Shown here: positions 1 through 8,294 of the stretch, piece by piece
How the letters are laid out: each line of letters begins with the position of its first letter
Numbering within the stretch: the stretch's first letter is position 1
Assembly (NCBI GenBank): GCA_942491975.1
Contig: CALOCY010000004.1
Location: 2,108,001 to 2,172,000 of the forward strand
Reading direction: 5' to 3'
Length of the DNA stretch: 64,000 nucleotides
Source of the DNA: CALOCY01 sp942491975
GTDB taxonomy: Bacteria > Bacteroidota > Bacteroidia > Bacteroidales > Prolixibacteraceae
The notes under the pieces: model-generated
Told to the model about the DNA's origin: nothing
The model's input: the letters and a program-made list of their open reading frames with translations, nothing else
Databases searched by the model: none
Made by a program: the position numbers and the translations under genes

Positions 1-85
1 AGAGAGCTACCGAAAAATAGTTTTTTCATCATCAGTTAAGCCAACGTTAAACCCGTAAGAAAAAAAACAAAATCAAAGAACTTTT

Positions 86-117
86 TTTGATGTTATTCGG
101 TATATGTATTTACTTTG
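86..117 (+). promoter_or_regulatory. Bacteroidota-type promoter of gap
   Basis: A TTTG at 86-89 is followed after 20 bases by TTACTTTG at 110-117. This matches the known Bacteroidota primary-sigma consensus TTTG / TAnnTTTG with one mismatch and the usual 19-21 base spacing. Transcription would begin near 124, giving a leader of about 115 bases before gap. No Shine-Dalgarno sequence is obvious before the gap start. Confidence 0.6.
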
Positions 118-240
118 CGTGAGTCAAAAAAAAGGAAGACCGGAAAATGGAACCGGGGCAAAAGAAAACATGATAAAATCATACTGTATATTATATTGTA
201 CAATAATTCATTATTTTTTTATTTCAAAAAATAGCTAATT

Positions 241-1248
241 ATGACAAAAATCAAAATTGGTATCAACGGATTCGGACGCATCGGGAGATTGGTATTCCGT
301 GCCGCAATGAATAAAAAGAATGTCGAAATTGTAGCCATCAACGACCTGATTGATGTTGACTACATGGCATACATGCTTAAGTTTGATTCTACCCACGGAC
401 GTTTTAACGGTGATGTTGAAGTGAAAGACGGGAAATTGATTGTAAACGGACAAACAGTTCGCGTAACCTCCGAGAAAGATCCTTCAAACCTGAAGTGGGG
501 TGAAGTTGGTGCCGAATATATTGTTGAAGCCACGGGTATTTTTCTTACCGCAGAAAAAGCACAGGCGCATATTGATGCCGGTGCCAAAAAAGTGGTAATG
601 TCAGCCCCGTCAAAAGACAGTACACCAATGTTTGTAATGGGTGTAAACCATACTGAATATAAAAACGACATGGATTTTGTGTCGAATGCTTCATGTACAA
701 CGAACTGCCTAGCCCCTATTGCCAAGGTACTGAACGATAATTTTGGTATCGTTGAAGGTTTGATGACTACCGTTCATGCTACCACCGCCACCCAGAAGAC
801 TGTTGATGGTCCTTCATTGAAAGACTGGCGCGGCGGACGTGGTGCAGGACAAAACATTATCCCTTCATCCACAGGTGCTGCCAAAGCTGTAGGTAAAGTT
901 ATTCCCGAGCTAAACGGCAAACTTACAGGCATGGCTTTCCGTGTCCCTACCCCCGATGTATCAGCTGTTGACCTTACTGTACGCCTGGAGAAAGGTGCAC
1001 CATACGATGCCATTTGTGCAGCTATGAAAAAAGCTTCGGAAAATGAGATGAAAGGCGTTTTGGGCTATACTGAAGAAGCAGTTGTTTCCAACGATTTTAT
1101 CGGCGATCCGCACACTTCTATTTTCGATGCCGGAGCAGGTATCGGCCTGAATGATAACTTTGTAAAAGTTGTTTCGTGGTACGATAACGAGTGGGGTTAC
1201 TCAGAGAAAGTTGTTGAACTGATTGAGTATATGGATTCAGTGAAATAA
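241..1248 (+). CDS. gap: Glyceraldehyde-3-phosphate dehydrogenase, type I
   Basis: This 335-residue protein is a full-length phosphorylating GAPDH, which oxidises glyceraldehyde 3-phosphate to 1,3-bisphosphoglycerate in cytosolic glycolysis and gluconeogenesis. The N-terminal Rossmann motif GINGFGRIGRL lies at residues 7-17. The catalytic segment SNASCTTNCLAP places the nucleophilic cysteine at 152, and the C-terminal WYDNEWGYS segment is typical of the family. The ND dipeptide after the second strand (about residues 34-35) fits NAD rather than NADP preference (inference). It is a single-gene unit: its own promoter lies at 86-117 and a hairpin terminator follows at 1285-1315. Confidence 0.97.
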   Translation: MTKIKIGINGFGRIGRLVFRAAMNKKNVEIVAINDLIDVDYMAYMLKFDSTHGRFNGDVEVKDGKLIVNGQTVRVTSEKDPSNLKWGEVGAEYIVEATGIFLTAEKAQAHIDAGAKKVVMSAPSKDSTPMFVMGVNHTEYKNDMDFVSNASCTTNCLAPIAKVLNDNFGIVEGLMTTVHATTATQKTVDGPSLKDWRGGRGAGQNIIPSSTGAAKAVGKVIPELNGKLTGMAFRVPTPDVSAVDLTVRLEKGAPYDAICAAMKKASENEMKGVLGYTEEAVVSNDFIGDPHTSIFDAGAGIGLNDNFVKVVSWYDNEWGYSEKVVELIEYMDSVK

Positions 1249-1284
1249 TTAGCACTGAGTACTGAGATAAAATATATATTTAAG

Positions 1285-1315
1285 ATCCGATCCTTTAAAC
1301 AGGGTCGGATTTTTT
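1285..1315 (+). terminator. Rho-independent terminator after gap
   Basis: A 9-base stem with one G-T wobble (ATCCGATCC against GGGTCGGAT) is followed by TTTTTTG. It lies 37 bases after the gap stop codon. Confidence 0.8.
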
Positions 1316-1344
1316 GTTTCAGATACGATGTTATATATTATCGA

Positions 1345-1369
1345 CCTGAAGGTTTTGAGAACCTTCGGG
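1345..1369. repeat. Imperfect palindrome, possible dispersed unit
   Basis: CCTGAAGGTT (1345-1354) and AACCTTCGGG (1360-1369) form a 10-base inverted repeat with one wobble and a 5-base loop. It has no T-run, so it is not a normal terminator. Similar GAAGGTT...AACCTTC palindromes occur as dispersed short repeats in some Bacteroidota genomes (from memory). Only this copy was seen in the window. Confidence 0.4.
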
Positions 1370-1392
1370 GCGTATTGACAGGTTCGAATAAT

Positions 1393-1422
1393 TTTGCAAC
1401 TGTACATTTTTTTTTAATTTTA
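1393..1422 (+). promoter_or_regulatory. Possible promoter of the small membrane protein gene
   Basis: TTTG at 1393-1396 and TAATTTTA at 1415-1422 (one mismatch to TAnnTTTG) are separated by 18 bases. Transcription would start about 16 bases before the ATG at 1446. The spacing is slightly short and the region is AT-rich. Confidence 0.35.
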
Positions 1423-1445
1423 AAGTCACAAAAACACTAATTGTT

Positions 1446-1802
1446 ATGCACCGTATTGATGAACCGGAAGCCGAAAACAGTGGAAAAGAACAGCTGGGCA
1501 ATTCAAAATTGATATTAACGCTGGGGATTATTGCGCTTATTTCTATCATCTTCTATTCCCCGGTGTCGTTTGTATTGGCCGCAATCACACTTGTACTGGC
1601 CTATACCGAACACAATAATTATACAGCCAACAGGCAACTTTACAGCCGATCATCATACGTTACCACCCGCACCGGTGCTTTTTGCGCCATTATTGCCCTG
1701 GTACTATTTTTAATCATTCTAATCTTATCCCTGCTTAATTTGCATTATATGCTCGATAAGATACCTGTTATCAACATCTTAGATAATCACATCTATTTTT
1801 AG
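1446..1802 (+). CDS. Small two-helix membrane protein, unknown function
   Basis: I do not recognise a named family with certainty. The 118-residue product has a polar N-terminus of about 23 residues (HRIDEPEAENSGKEQ), then two hydrophobic segments at about residues 24-52 and 79-99, joined by a polar stretch rich in Asn, Tyr and Arg. The layout resembles the small DUF4190-like membrane proteins common in Bacteroidota, in which a helical hairpin follows a short cytoplasmic tail, but this is only a similarity of plan. It stands alone between gap and a small acidic ORF and has a possible promoter at 1393-1422. It has no signal-peptidase site and no catalytic motif. Confidence 0.65.
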   Translation: MHRIDEPEAENSGKEQLGNSKLILTLGIIALISIIFYSPVSFVLAAITLVLAYTEHNNYTANRQLYSRSSYVTTRTGAFCAIIALVLFLIILILSLLNLHYMLDKIPVINILDNHIYF

Positions 1803-1889
1803 CAGTGTATTAACAAACATTAAAAAATGTTAAATCGGGTAACTTATTTCCCATTAACCCCGAAAAAGGAACTGACTAATACAGAACTT

Positions 1890-1897
1890 TTACTTTG
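1890..1897 (+). promoter_or_regulatory. -7 element upstream of the 57-residue acidic ORF
   Basis: TTACTTTG, the same octamer as in the gap promoter, sits 20 bases before the ATG at 1918. A TTTG at the -33 position is not seen. The element supports transcription of the small ORF. Confidence 0.4.
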
Positions 1898-1917
1898 TAG
1901 AACTAATCGGAACATCC

Positions 1918-2091
1918 ATGGAAAGGAATCTTGTTAAACCGATAATTAACAGGGAAGAAGAACAGTCTCCTGAGCATTTGCCTGAAGGGGATGTGATTGT
2001 TACAGATTTTATGCAGAAAAACACTGAAGATTTTTCAGATGGTGACCTGGAAGATTACTTTGAAATCTTTGGTGAGATGTTAGAGATCTGA
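1918..2091 (+). CDS. Small acidic protein of 57 residues, unknown function
   Basis: An ATG at 1918 opens a 57-codon frame ending in TGA at 2089-2091. The product starts MERNLVKPIINREEEQ and ends DYFEIFGEMLEI. It is strongly acidic, has no membrane segment or cysteine, and its last 20 residues alternate acidic and aromatic residues as in an amphipathic helix. Support for its being real comes from the TTACTTTG element 20 bases upstream and a good terminator 42 bases downstream, which make a complete small transcription unit. I recognise no homologue, so chance remains possible. Confidence 0.5.
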   Translation: MERNLVKPIINREEEQSPEHLPEGDVIVTDFMQKNTEDFSDGDLEDYFEIFGEMLEI

Positions 2092-2448
2092 CCTGTCCCT
2101 GTTTTATTGTTAAAAACATTCGATTATTTTACCAGAGGCCTTCATTACGGGGGCCTCTTTTCAATGAAAAATGTAAAAAATGAGGAATTTAAAAGAAGGA
2201 TCAAGGTAAAATCAATAATAAGAGATTTATCTCGCACTTCGTCATTTTATCAAATACTTTGTGATGTACTTTGAGTGGTAAAACCATATAAAAATGAGAC
2301 CTGAAAATTAAGAATCCGGAACCAAAAAATTGTCTTGGTACCAGAATCTAAAGTCTGATATCCCAACATTTAAATCAACAATTATCCCATCACCAGTCTT
2401 TTCTGTGTGTTCAGTTCTATTACTATTATTTATGTATTTTAGCAGTGT
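2092..2448. other. 357-base intergenic region
   Basis: Apart from the terminator at 2134-2162, I see no ORF with a plausible start, no RNA gene and no clear promoter here. The 90 bases before miaA are AT-rich and contain TATTTTAGC close to the start codon, which is a poor match to TAnnTTTG. Confidence 0.6.
2134..2162 (+). terminator. Rho-independent terminator after the small acidic ORF
   Basis: AGAGGCC (2134-2140) pairs with GGCCTCT (2152-2158) across an 11-base loop and is followed by TTTTC. Confidence 0.7.
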
Positions 2449-3351
2449 ATGAAGAAAACATTGATTGTTATTTTGGGTCCTACCGGGGTAGGTAAAACCG
2501 ATTTAAGTATTCAGGTGGCCAAACAGTTTGGCACCGAAATTATTTCGTCCGATTCCCGGCAGGTATACAAAGAGCTAAATATCGGGACTGCTGTCCCTGA
2601 ACAGAAATACCTGGACGAGGTAAACCATCACTTTATCCAAACCATTTCGGTAAAGGATTATTACAACGCAGGCAAGTTTGAATTAGAGGTGATTGATCTT
2701 TTACAAAAACTGTTTACTACCCGCAACCGGGTAGTCATGACAGGCGGATCGATGCTTTATATTGATGCCGTGTGTAACGGTATTGACGACCTGCCAACCA
2801 TTGACCCGGAAATACGCAATAATCTACTCAAGCGCTTTAAAGAAGAGGGTGTTGAAAGCCTGCGGGTTGAGCTTAAACGCATTGACCCTGATTATTATAA
2901 CCAAACAGACCTGAAGAATGCCAAACGCATTTTACACGCCCTTGAAATATACTACATGACGGGGAAGAGGTATTCTGATCTTCGTACCAACCGGAAAAAA
3001 AAGCGCAATTTCGATATCTTAAAGATCGGCCTGAACCGCGATCGCGAAGAGTTGTACGACCGCATTAATAAACGGGTAGACATCATGCTTGAGGAAGGGC
3101 TCATCGAAGAGGCCCGATCAGTCTATCAATTCCGGCACCTCAACTCCCTGAATACAGTCGGGTACAAAGAGCTTTTCGACTATTTCGATAATAAAACACC
3201 ACTTGAAGAGGCAATCCGCCTGATTAAACGGGATTCGAGAAGGTATGCACGCAAACAGCTGACATGGTTTCGGAAAGATGAAGGGATTGCATGGTTTCAT
3301 CCTGATGAGGGGGATAAAATAATCAACTATATTAAAAATAGTATAAAATAG
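2449..3351 (+). CDS. miaA: tRNA dimethylallyltransferase
   Basis: This 300-residue protein matches MiaA, which transfers a dimethylallyl group to N6 of adenosine 37 in tRNAs reading codons that start with U. The P-loop GPTGVGKTDLS lies at residues 10-20, followed by the SSDSRQVYKELNIGTA substrate-binding segment and the TGGSMLYIDAV segment. The C-terminal half holds the Arg/Lys-rich tRNA-binding region (RDSRRYARKQLTWFRK). The length is normal. The gene is followed after 77 bases by a glycosyltransferase on the same strand, so co-transcription is possible but unproven. Confidence 0.95.
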   Translation: MKKTLIVILGPTGVGKTDLSIQVAKQFGTEIISSDSRQVYKELNIGTAVPEQKYLDEVNHHFIQTISVKDYYNAGKFELEVIDLLQKLFTTRNRVVMTGGSMLYIDAVCNGIDDLPTIDPEIRNNLLKRFKEEGVESLRVELKRIDPDYYNQTDLKNAKRILHALEIYYMTGKRYSDLRTNRKKKRNFDILKIGLNRDREELYDRINKRVDIMLEEGLIEEARSVYQFRHLNSLNTVGYKELFDYFDNKTPLEEAIRLIKRDSRRYARKQLTWFRKDEGIAWFHPDEGDKIINYIKNSIK

Positions 3352-3428
3352 TGGCTGGTTTTCAACTATTATTTGAGTAATTTAACGGGAAATAATGGAA
3401 GTTAACAGAATTAGACAGGTGTGAAAAG

Positions 3429-4559
3429 ATGAAGGTATATATTATTGGCCCGGCACATCCTTTTCGTGGCGGAATTGCAGCACTGAACGAAAGATTGGCC
3501 CAACAACTTACTAATGAAGGTCACGATGTTACAATATATAATTTCACGGTTCAATATCCGGGTCTTCTTTTCCCCGGAAAGACACAATATACCAATAGTC
3601 CGCTACAGGCCAATATTAAAATAGTACGAAAAATAAATTCCATAAACCCTATTAATTGGATAAGCGTTGGCCGCCGGATAAAAAAGGAAAAACCCGACCT
3701 GATTATTGTGCGTTACTGGCTACCGTTTATGGCCCTTTCGACCGGTACAATATGCAAAATAGCGAAGCGCAACAGGCATACCAAAGTAATAGCCCTTGTC
3801 GATAATATTATCCCACATGAGAAACGCCCGGGCGACCGGACATTGACCAACTATTTTGTAAAAAGCACCGATGCTTTTGTTGCCATGTCGGATGTTGTAT
3901 TCAACGATATTGATAAATTCGTTACATTAAAACCAAAAAAACTCAGCCCTCATCCCATTTATGATCATTACGGTAAGATTATCCCGAAAGCAGAAGCATT
4001 AAAGCGGCTAAAACTTGACCCATCTTTTAATTATCTCCTCTTTTTTGGATTTATCCGGGATTACAAAGGACTTGACCTGCTACTGAAAGCAATGGCTAAT
4101 CCCCAACTCGAAAAGTACCGGGTAAAACTAATTGTTGCCGGAGAGTTTTATGCAGACCCTACAAACTACCTTAAAATTATAGCGGATTATAATCTGCAAG
4201 ATAAAGTTTTGCTGTATAACGATTATATCCCTGATGATGAAATAAACACCTATTTTTGTGCTGCAGACCTTTTGGCACAGCCGTATAAAACAGCGACACA
4301 GAGTGGCGTGACCCAAATTGGCTATCATTTTAACAAGCCCATGCTTGTAACTGATGTAGGTGGCCTTGCCGAAATTATTCCCGATCAAAAAGCAGGCTAT
4401 GTTGTTGTTCCCGACGAACTGAATATTTCCAATGCTATTGTTGATTTTTTTAAGAACAACCGCAAAACAGAATTTGAAGAAGGAGTAGTAGCAGAGAAAG
4501 AGAGGTTTTCGTGGGATAAGATGACCCAAATTATTGATGATTTATATTCCAGTTTATAG
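3429..4559 (+). CDS. Glycosyltransferase, GT4-like (GT-B fold)
   Basis: The 376-residue protein has the two-domain layout of GT4-family retaining glycosyltransferases. The N-terminal acceptor domain begins with GPAHPFRGGIAALNERLAQ (residues 7-25), containing the Gly-rich loop. The C-terminal donor domain has FFGFIRDYKGLDLLLKAM near residue 200 and ends with a GVTQIGYHFNKPMLVTDVGG segment, which corresponds to the nucleotide-sugar binding region. No signal peptide or membrane helix is seen, so it probably acts on the cytosolic face of the membrane. It lies 8 bases before gmhA, which suggests that its product or donor is linked to heptose-containing surface glycans (inference). The exact sugar cannot be told from the sequence. 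Confidence 0.85.
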   Translation: MKVYIIGPAHPFRGGIAALNERLAQQLTNEGHDVTIYNFTVQYPGLLFPGKTQYTNSPLQANIKIVRKINSINPINWISVGRRIKKEKPDLIIVRYWLPFMALSTGTICKIAKRNRHTKVIALVDNIIPHEKRPGDRTLTNYFVKSTDAFVAMSDVVFNDIDKFVTLKPKKLSPHPIYDHYGKIIPKAEALKRLKLDPSFNYLLFFGFIRDYKGLDLLLKAMANPQLEKYRVKLIVAGEFYADPTNYLKIIADYNLQDKVLLYNDYIPDDEINTYFCAADLLAQPYKTATQSGVTQIGYHFNKPMLVTDVGGLAEIIPDQKAGYVVVPDELNISNAIVDFFKNNRKTEFEEGVVAEKERFSWDKMTQIIDDLYSSL

Positions 4560-4567
4560 ATTTCGGT

Positions 4568-5140
4568 ATGATTAGAGAACGGATTAAAGAAGCAATTGCA
4601 TTAAAAGAGCAGCTATTGAAAAATAGTCTCTTCATCGAAAAGATTGAAGACGCTGCCAATGTAATGACCCAGGCACTGAAACTCGGAAAAAAAGTGTTGT
4701 TCTGTGGTAACGGGGGCAGTGCTGCCGATGCACAACACCTGGCTGCCGAACTTTCAGGAAGATACTACTTCGACCGCCCCCCGTTGAGTGCCGAAGCTGT
4801 TCATGTAAACAGCTCTTTTCTGACAGCTGTTGCTAACGATTACAGTTATGATGTAGCCTATGCCCGATACATTGAGGGAATGGGGGTTAAAGGAGATGTG
4901 CTGGTGGCTATCTCAACCAGTGGCAACTCCGGCAACATCATCAAAGCGATAGATGTTGCCCGTAAAAAAGGGATGCATACCATTGGGCTAACAGGAGCAA
5001 CCGGAGGGGCAATGAAAGAGTTGGCCGATGTGCTTATTAACATCCCTTCTGATGATACGCCCAGGATACAGGAAGCACACATTCTGATTGGGCACATTAT
5101 CTGTGAAATTGTTGAAAAAGAGTTATTCCCTCAACCATGA
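4568..5140 (+). CDS. gmhA: Sedoheptulose-7-phosphate isomerase
   Basis: The 190-residue product is a single SIS domain. It carries the motif FCGNGGSAADAQHLAAELSG (about residues 45-64), diagnostic for GmhA, and a second phosphosugar-binding loop, AISTSGNSGNIIKA. GmhA converts sedoheptulose 7-phosphate to D-glycero-D-manno-heptose 7-phosphate, the first step to nucleotide-activated heptose. Its stop codon overlaps the start of the next gene (ATGA), indicating translational coupling to the nucleotidyltransferase. The heptose kinase and phosphatase that should act between them are not in this window. Confidence 0.93.
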   Translation: MIRERIKEAIALKEQLLKNSLFIEKIEDAANVMTQALKLGKKVLFCGNGGSAADAQHLAAELSGRYYFDRPPLSAEAVHVNSSFLTAVANDYSYDVAYARYIEGMGVKGDVLVAISTSGNSGNIIKAIDVARKKGMHTIGLTGATGGAMKELADVLINIPSDDTPRIQEAHILIGHIICEIVEKELFPQP

Positions 5141-5844
5141 TCCGGGAAGCAGTCATACTGGCCGGAGGGAAAGGTACCCGGCTTAAGGATGTGGTTAGCG
5201 ACAGGCCCAAACCTATGGCACTTATCAATGGTAAACCTTTTCTGGAGTACCTTATCCGCTATCTGGCATCATATAATATTGAGCATATTATCCTGGCTAC
5301 CGGTTTTATGCACCAGATGGTTGAAGAGCATTTTGGGAACAGTTATTGTGGAATCAAAATCACATATACCCGCGAAGGACAGCCTCTGAGGACGGGCGGA
5401 GGTATTGCCAATGCGTTAAAATATACCACGCAGGAACACGTCCTTATTCTAAATGGTGATTCTTTTTTTCAGGCAGACCTTCGGGTTTTTGCTGCTTTTC
5501 ACCTGGATACTGATTCCGATCTGAGCATTGCCCTGAAACCGATGAAAAATCCCGACAGGTACGGCACGGTTACATTGGATGGGGATAAAGTAACTGCTTT
5601 TCACGAAAAACAACATTGCCAACAGGGGTTCATCAATACCGGTGTTTATATTCTCAGAAAAAATACCCTCTTCCAACTTCATTTGCCCGAAAAATTCTCT
5701 TTCGAAAAAGATTTTATGGAACCTTTTGCAAATCGACTACGATTTAACGGATTTCAGGCTGAAGGGTATTTTCTTGACATTGGCCTTCCGAAAACCTATC
5801 AACTTGCACAATCACAATTTAAACAGCTTTTTAATGACCCTTAA
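5137..5844 (+). CDS. hddC: Nucleotidyltransferase, probably heptose 1-phosphate guanylyltransferase (HddC-like)
   Basis: The 235-residue protein is a sugar-phosphate nucleotidyltransferase. Residues 6-16 are VILAGGKGTRL, the nucleotide-binding signature, followed by DRPKPMALINGKPFLEYLI. The metal-binding aspartate sits in LILNGDSFF (about residues 103-111), and a second segment, FLDIGLPKTYQLAQ, lies near the end. Coupling to gmhA through a 4-base overlap points to D-glycero-D-manno-heptose 1-phosphate as substrate, making GDP-heptose as HddC does. A different sugar phosphate cannot be excluded because the family is broad. The start is fixed by the overlap and by the signature lying directly behind it. 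Confidence 0.8.
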   Translation: MIREAVILAGGKGTRLKDVVSDRPKPMALINGKPFLEYLIRYLASYNIEHIILATGFMHQMVEEHFGNSYCGIKITYTREGQPLRTGGGIANALKYTTQEHVLILNGDSFFQADLRVFAAFHLDTDSDLSIALKPMKNPDRYGTVTLDGDKVTAFHEKQHCQQGFINTGVYILRKNTLFQLHLPEKFSFEKDFMEPFANRLRFNGFQAEGYFLDIGLPKTYQLAQSQFKQLFNDP

Positions 5845-5994
5845 ACACTATTTTTCTGAAAAAGAGCATGCTCAAATCAATAATTTTATCTTTCCCCATA
5901 AAAAGCGGCACACAAAAAAGTTATATTTACAACTTAAACATTTATCCCAAAATTGTTGTATGCTTTTATACGGGTCTATTAAGTGTAACAGGCA

Positions 5995-8223
5995 ATGAGT
6001 AAATTATTGAGTAAAGCACATAAGCGGGAAATACAGGACAATTTCGACATGTTGCTGAAAGCATGTGAACAAACCATTGCACCTGAGAATCTCCATTTCA
6101 TTGAGAAGGCTTTTGAGTTTGCCAATAAAGCCCATGCCGGGGTGTTTCGAAAATCAGGAGAACCCTATGTTTTACACCCGTTGGCTGTGGCAACCATTGT
6201 GGTAAAAGACATTGGACTTGGCTCCCGGTCGGTTGTTGCGGCCATGCTTCATGATATTGTAGAAGATACCGATTACACACTGGAAGATATCAGTTCACTT
6301 TTCGGCCCCAAAGTAACAGAAATTGTTGATGGCCTCACCAAATTATCGGGGAGTTTTGACTCAAGCCAGGCCGAAAACTTCAAGAAATTGTTGCTTACCC
6401 TTTCAGATGATGTACGTGTGATACTTATAAAACTGGCTGACCGGTTGCATAACATGCGGACACTTGAGTCGATGTATCCCAATAAGCAACTGAAAATTGC
6501 CGGCGAAACCCTTTATCTTTATGCCCCGCTGGCACACCGTCTGGGGCTTTATGCCATAAAAACCGAGCTGGAAGACCTAAGCCTGCAGTATGAAAACCGT
6601 GAAGCGTACGAACGCATCAACCTGCAACTCAGAGACAAAAAAGAGCAACGCGAATATCTTGTAAACCAATTTATTACACCTATCGAAGAGAAGCTTCGCG
6701 AAGAAAAAATTAATTTTTCAATCAAAAGCCGTCCTAAATCCATCTATTCGATCTGGAGCAAAATGCAGAAGAAAGGGGTTTCATTTGATGAGATATATGA
6801 TATTCTTGCTGTTCGCATTGTCTTTAAACCCAAATCCAATATATCTGAAAAACGCCAGTGCTTTGACATCCTTTCGCTCATTACCGATATTTATAAACCC
6901 AGGCCCGATCGCATCCGCGACTGGATCACAACGCCCAAGTCAAACGGATATGAAGCACTCCATGTAACAGTTATGGGAACCCAGGGGAAATGGGTCGAAG
7001 TACAGATTCGTACCGAACGCATGAATGAGATTGCAGAGAAAGGATTTGCCGCACATTTCAAGTATAAAGAGAAAGAAGATTCATCCAACACCTCAGAGCT
7101 TGACCGCTGGTTGTTACGCATCAGGGAAACCCTGAGAGACCCCGAATCTGATGCACTGGAGTTTCTTGATCAGTTCAAACTCAATCTTTTCTCTTCCGAA
7201 ATTGTTGTTTTCACCCCAAAAGGAAAGATGATATCACTTCCGCAAAGCTCGGTTGTCCTTGATTTTGCCTATGAAATCCATACCGAGCTGGGCAACAAAT
7301 GCATCGGAGCCAAAATCAGTCATAAACTGATGCCTCCGAGCCATGTACTCCATAGTGGAGACCAGATAGAGATACTCAGCTCCGACAAACAATCGCCCAA
7401 GCGACAATGGTTAGAGTTTGTTGTAACAGCCAAAGCAAAGAATAAAATCAGGAATGCATTTAAGCTGGAAGAAAAAAAACACATTGAAAAAGGACAAAAA
7501 ATTCTTGACACCGAATTCAAAAAACTGAAAATCATCCCCCACTCCAATACCATCAAAAAAATACTCCTTCACTACGACCTTTCAAACAAAGCGCAACTTT
7601 ATGCACAACTCGGAACGGGCCTGCTGAAAATTGATAACCTCCCCAATATCCTGAAACAAAAAACCGAAAACCGCTTTGTTAAATATTGGCGGCTCACATT
7701 TAGCCGGGGCAGAAAAAAGACCGATGAAGAGACTGATGTGAATTTTAGTTCAATCGATAAACATAAACCTGTAGTACTTGAAGAAAAACAAGAAGAGATC
7801 CACTATACCCATGGCAAATGTTGCAACCCTATTCCGGGTGACGAAGTGGTGGGGTATATCACTCCTGAGAACAAGCTCATTATTCATAAAACAAAATGCC
7901 TGGAAGCCATTAAACTCATGGCCAACCAGGGTGATAAAATTGTAGCCATACAATGGACCCAATATAAAAAATTGTCGCACCTTACACGAATTAAGTTGCG
8001 CGGGTTCGACCGGGTAGGTATGGTCAATGAAATTACAACCATCATTTCTAAACAATACAGTATTGATATGCGGAGCATCAATTTTGATACGCATGACGGG
8101 GTATTTGAAGGAGACCTGTATCTTTATATCCACAGTGCAAAAGACCTTGATAATCTTATTGTAAAACTCATGAAAATTAAGGGTATGGATCATGTAGAAC
8201 GGGTCGAAAATCTCCATGAATGA
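5995..8223 (+). CDS. Bifunctional (p)ppGpp synthetase/hydrolase, RelA/SpoT family
   Basis: The 742-residue protein has the full Rel architecture. The HD hydrolase domain contains AAMLHDIVEDTD with H86, D87, E90 and D91, so hydrolysis of (p)ppGpp looks intact. The synthetase domain spans about residues 240-350 and carries TPKSNGYEALHVTVMG. A TGS domain follows (FTPKGKMISLP at about residue 405), then a conserved HGKCCNPIPGDEVVGYIT zinc/helical region and a C-terminal ACT domain with RVGMVNEITTIISKQ. It would control the stringent response in the cytosol. The gene starts 150 bases after hddC with no clear promoter, and is followed 71 bases later by the Fur-family gene. Confidence 0.95.
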   Translation: MSKLLSKAHKREIQDNFDMLLKACEQTIAPENLHFIEKAFEFANKAHAGVFRKSGEPYVLHPLAVATIVVKDIGLGSRSVVAAMLHDIVEDTDYTLEDISSLFGPKVTEIVDGLTKLSGSFDSSQAENFKKLLLTLSDDVRVILIKLADRLHNMRTLESMYPNKQLKIAGETLYLYAPLAHRLGLYAIKTELEDLSLQYENREAYERINLQLRDKKEQREYLVNQFITPIEEKLREEKINFSIKSRPKSIYSIWSKMQKKGVSFDEIYDILAVRIVFKPKSNISEKRQCFDILSLITDIYKPRPDRIRDWITTPKSNGYEALHVTVMGTQGKWVEVQIRTERMNEIAEKGFAAHFKYKEKEDSSNTSELDRWLLRIRETLRDPESDALEFLDQFKLNLFSSEIVVFTPKGKMISLPQSSVVLDFAYEIHTELGNKCIGAKISHKLMPPSHVLHSGDQIEILSSDKQSPKRQWLEFVVTAKAKNKIRNAFKLEEKKHIEKGQKILDTEFKKLKIIPHSNTIKKILLHYDLSNKAQLYAQLGTGLLKIDNLPNILKQKTENRFVKYWRLTFSRGRKKTDEETDVNFSSIDKHKPVVLEEKQEEIHYTHGKCCNPIPGDEVVGYITPENKLIIHKTKCLEAIKLMANQGDKIVAIQWTQYKKLSHLTRIKLRGFDRVGMVNEITTIISKQYSIDMRSINFDTHDGVFEGDLYLYIHSAKDLDNLIVKLMKIKGMDHVERVENLHE

Positions 8224-8277
8224 TTTTTAAGTACAGGTATCTTTTCTTCTAAAAAAATTACTACTTTTATCCCTTAT

Positions 8278-8292
8278 TTAAACTTAGTTTAA
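8278..8292 (+). promoter_or_regulatory. 7-1-7 palindrome at the start of the Fur-family gene
   Basis: TTAAACT-T-AGTTTAA is a perfect inverted repeat with one central base, ending two bases before the ATG at 8295. Fur and PerR boxes are 7-1-7 palindromes, so this is the expected shape and place for an autoregulatory operator. The actual bases differ from the Escherichia coli Fur and Bacillus PerR boxes. The link to this protein is inferred. Confidence 0.55.
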
Positions 8293-8294
8293 GT

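Noticed and set aside
4128..4529. 133-codon antisense frame in the glycosyltransferase gene
   Set aside because: Fully contained in a recognised gene and without motifs.
5642..5998. 118-codon frame spanning the end of hddC and the gap before the RelA/SpoT gene
   Set aside because: Its first half is a shadow of hddC and the rest (Lys/Gln/Cys-rich) has no protein-like pattern; it would also overlap the RelA/SpoT start.
7750..8217. 155-codon antisense frame at the end of the RelA/SpoT gene
   Set aside because: It overlaps the conserved ACT and helical region of RelA/SpoT, and its composition is typical of a shadow frame.
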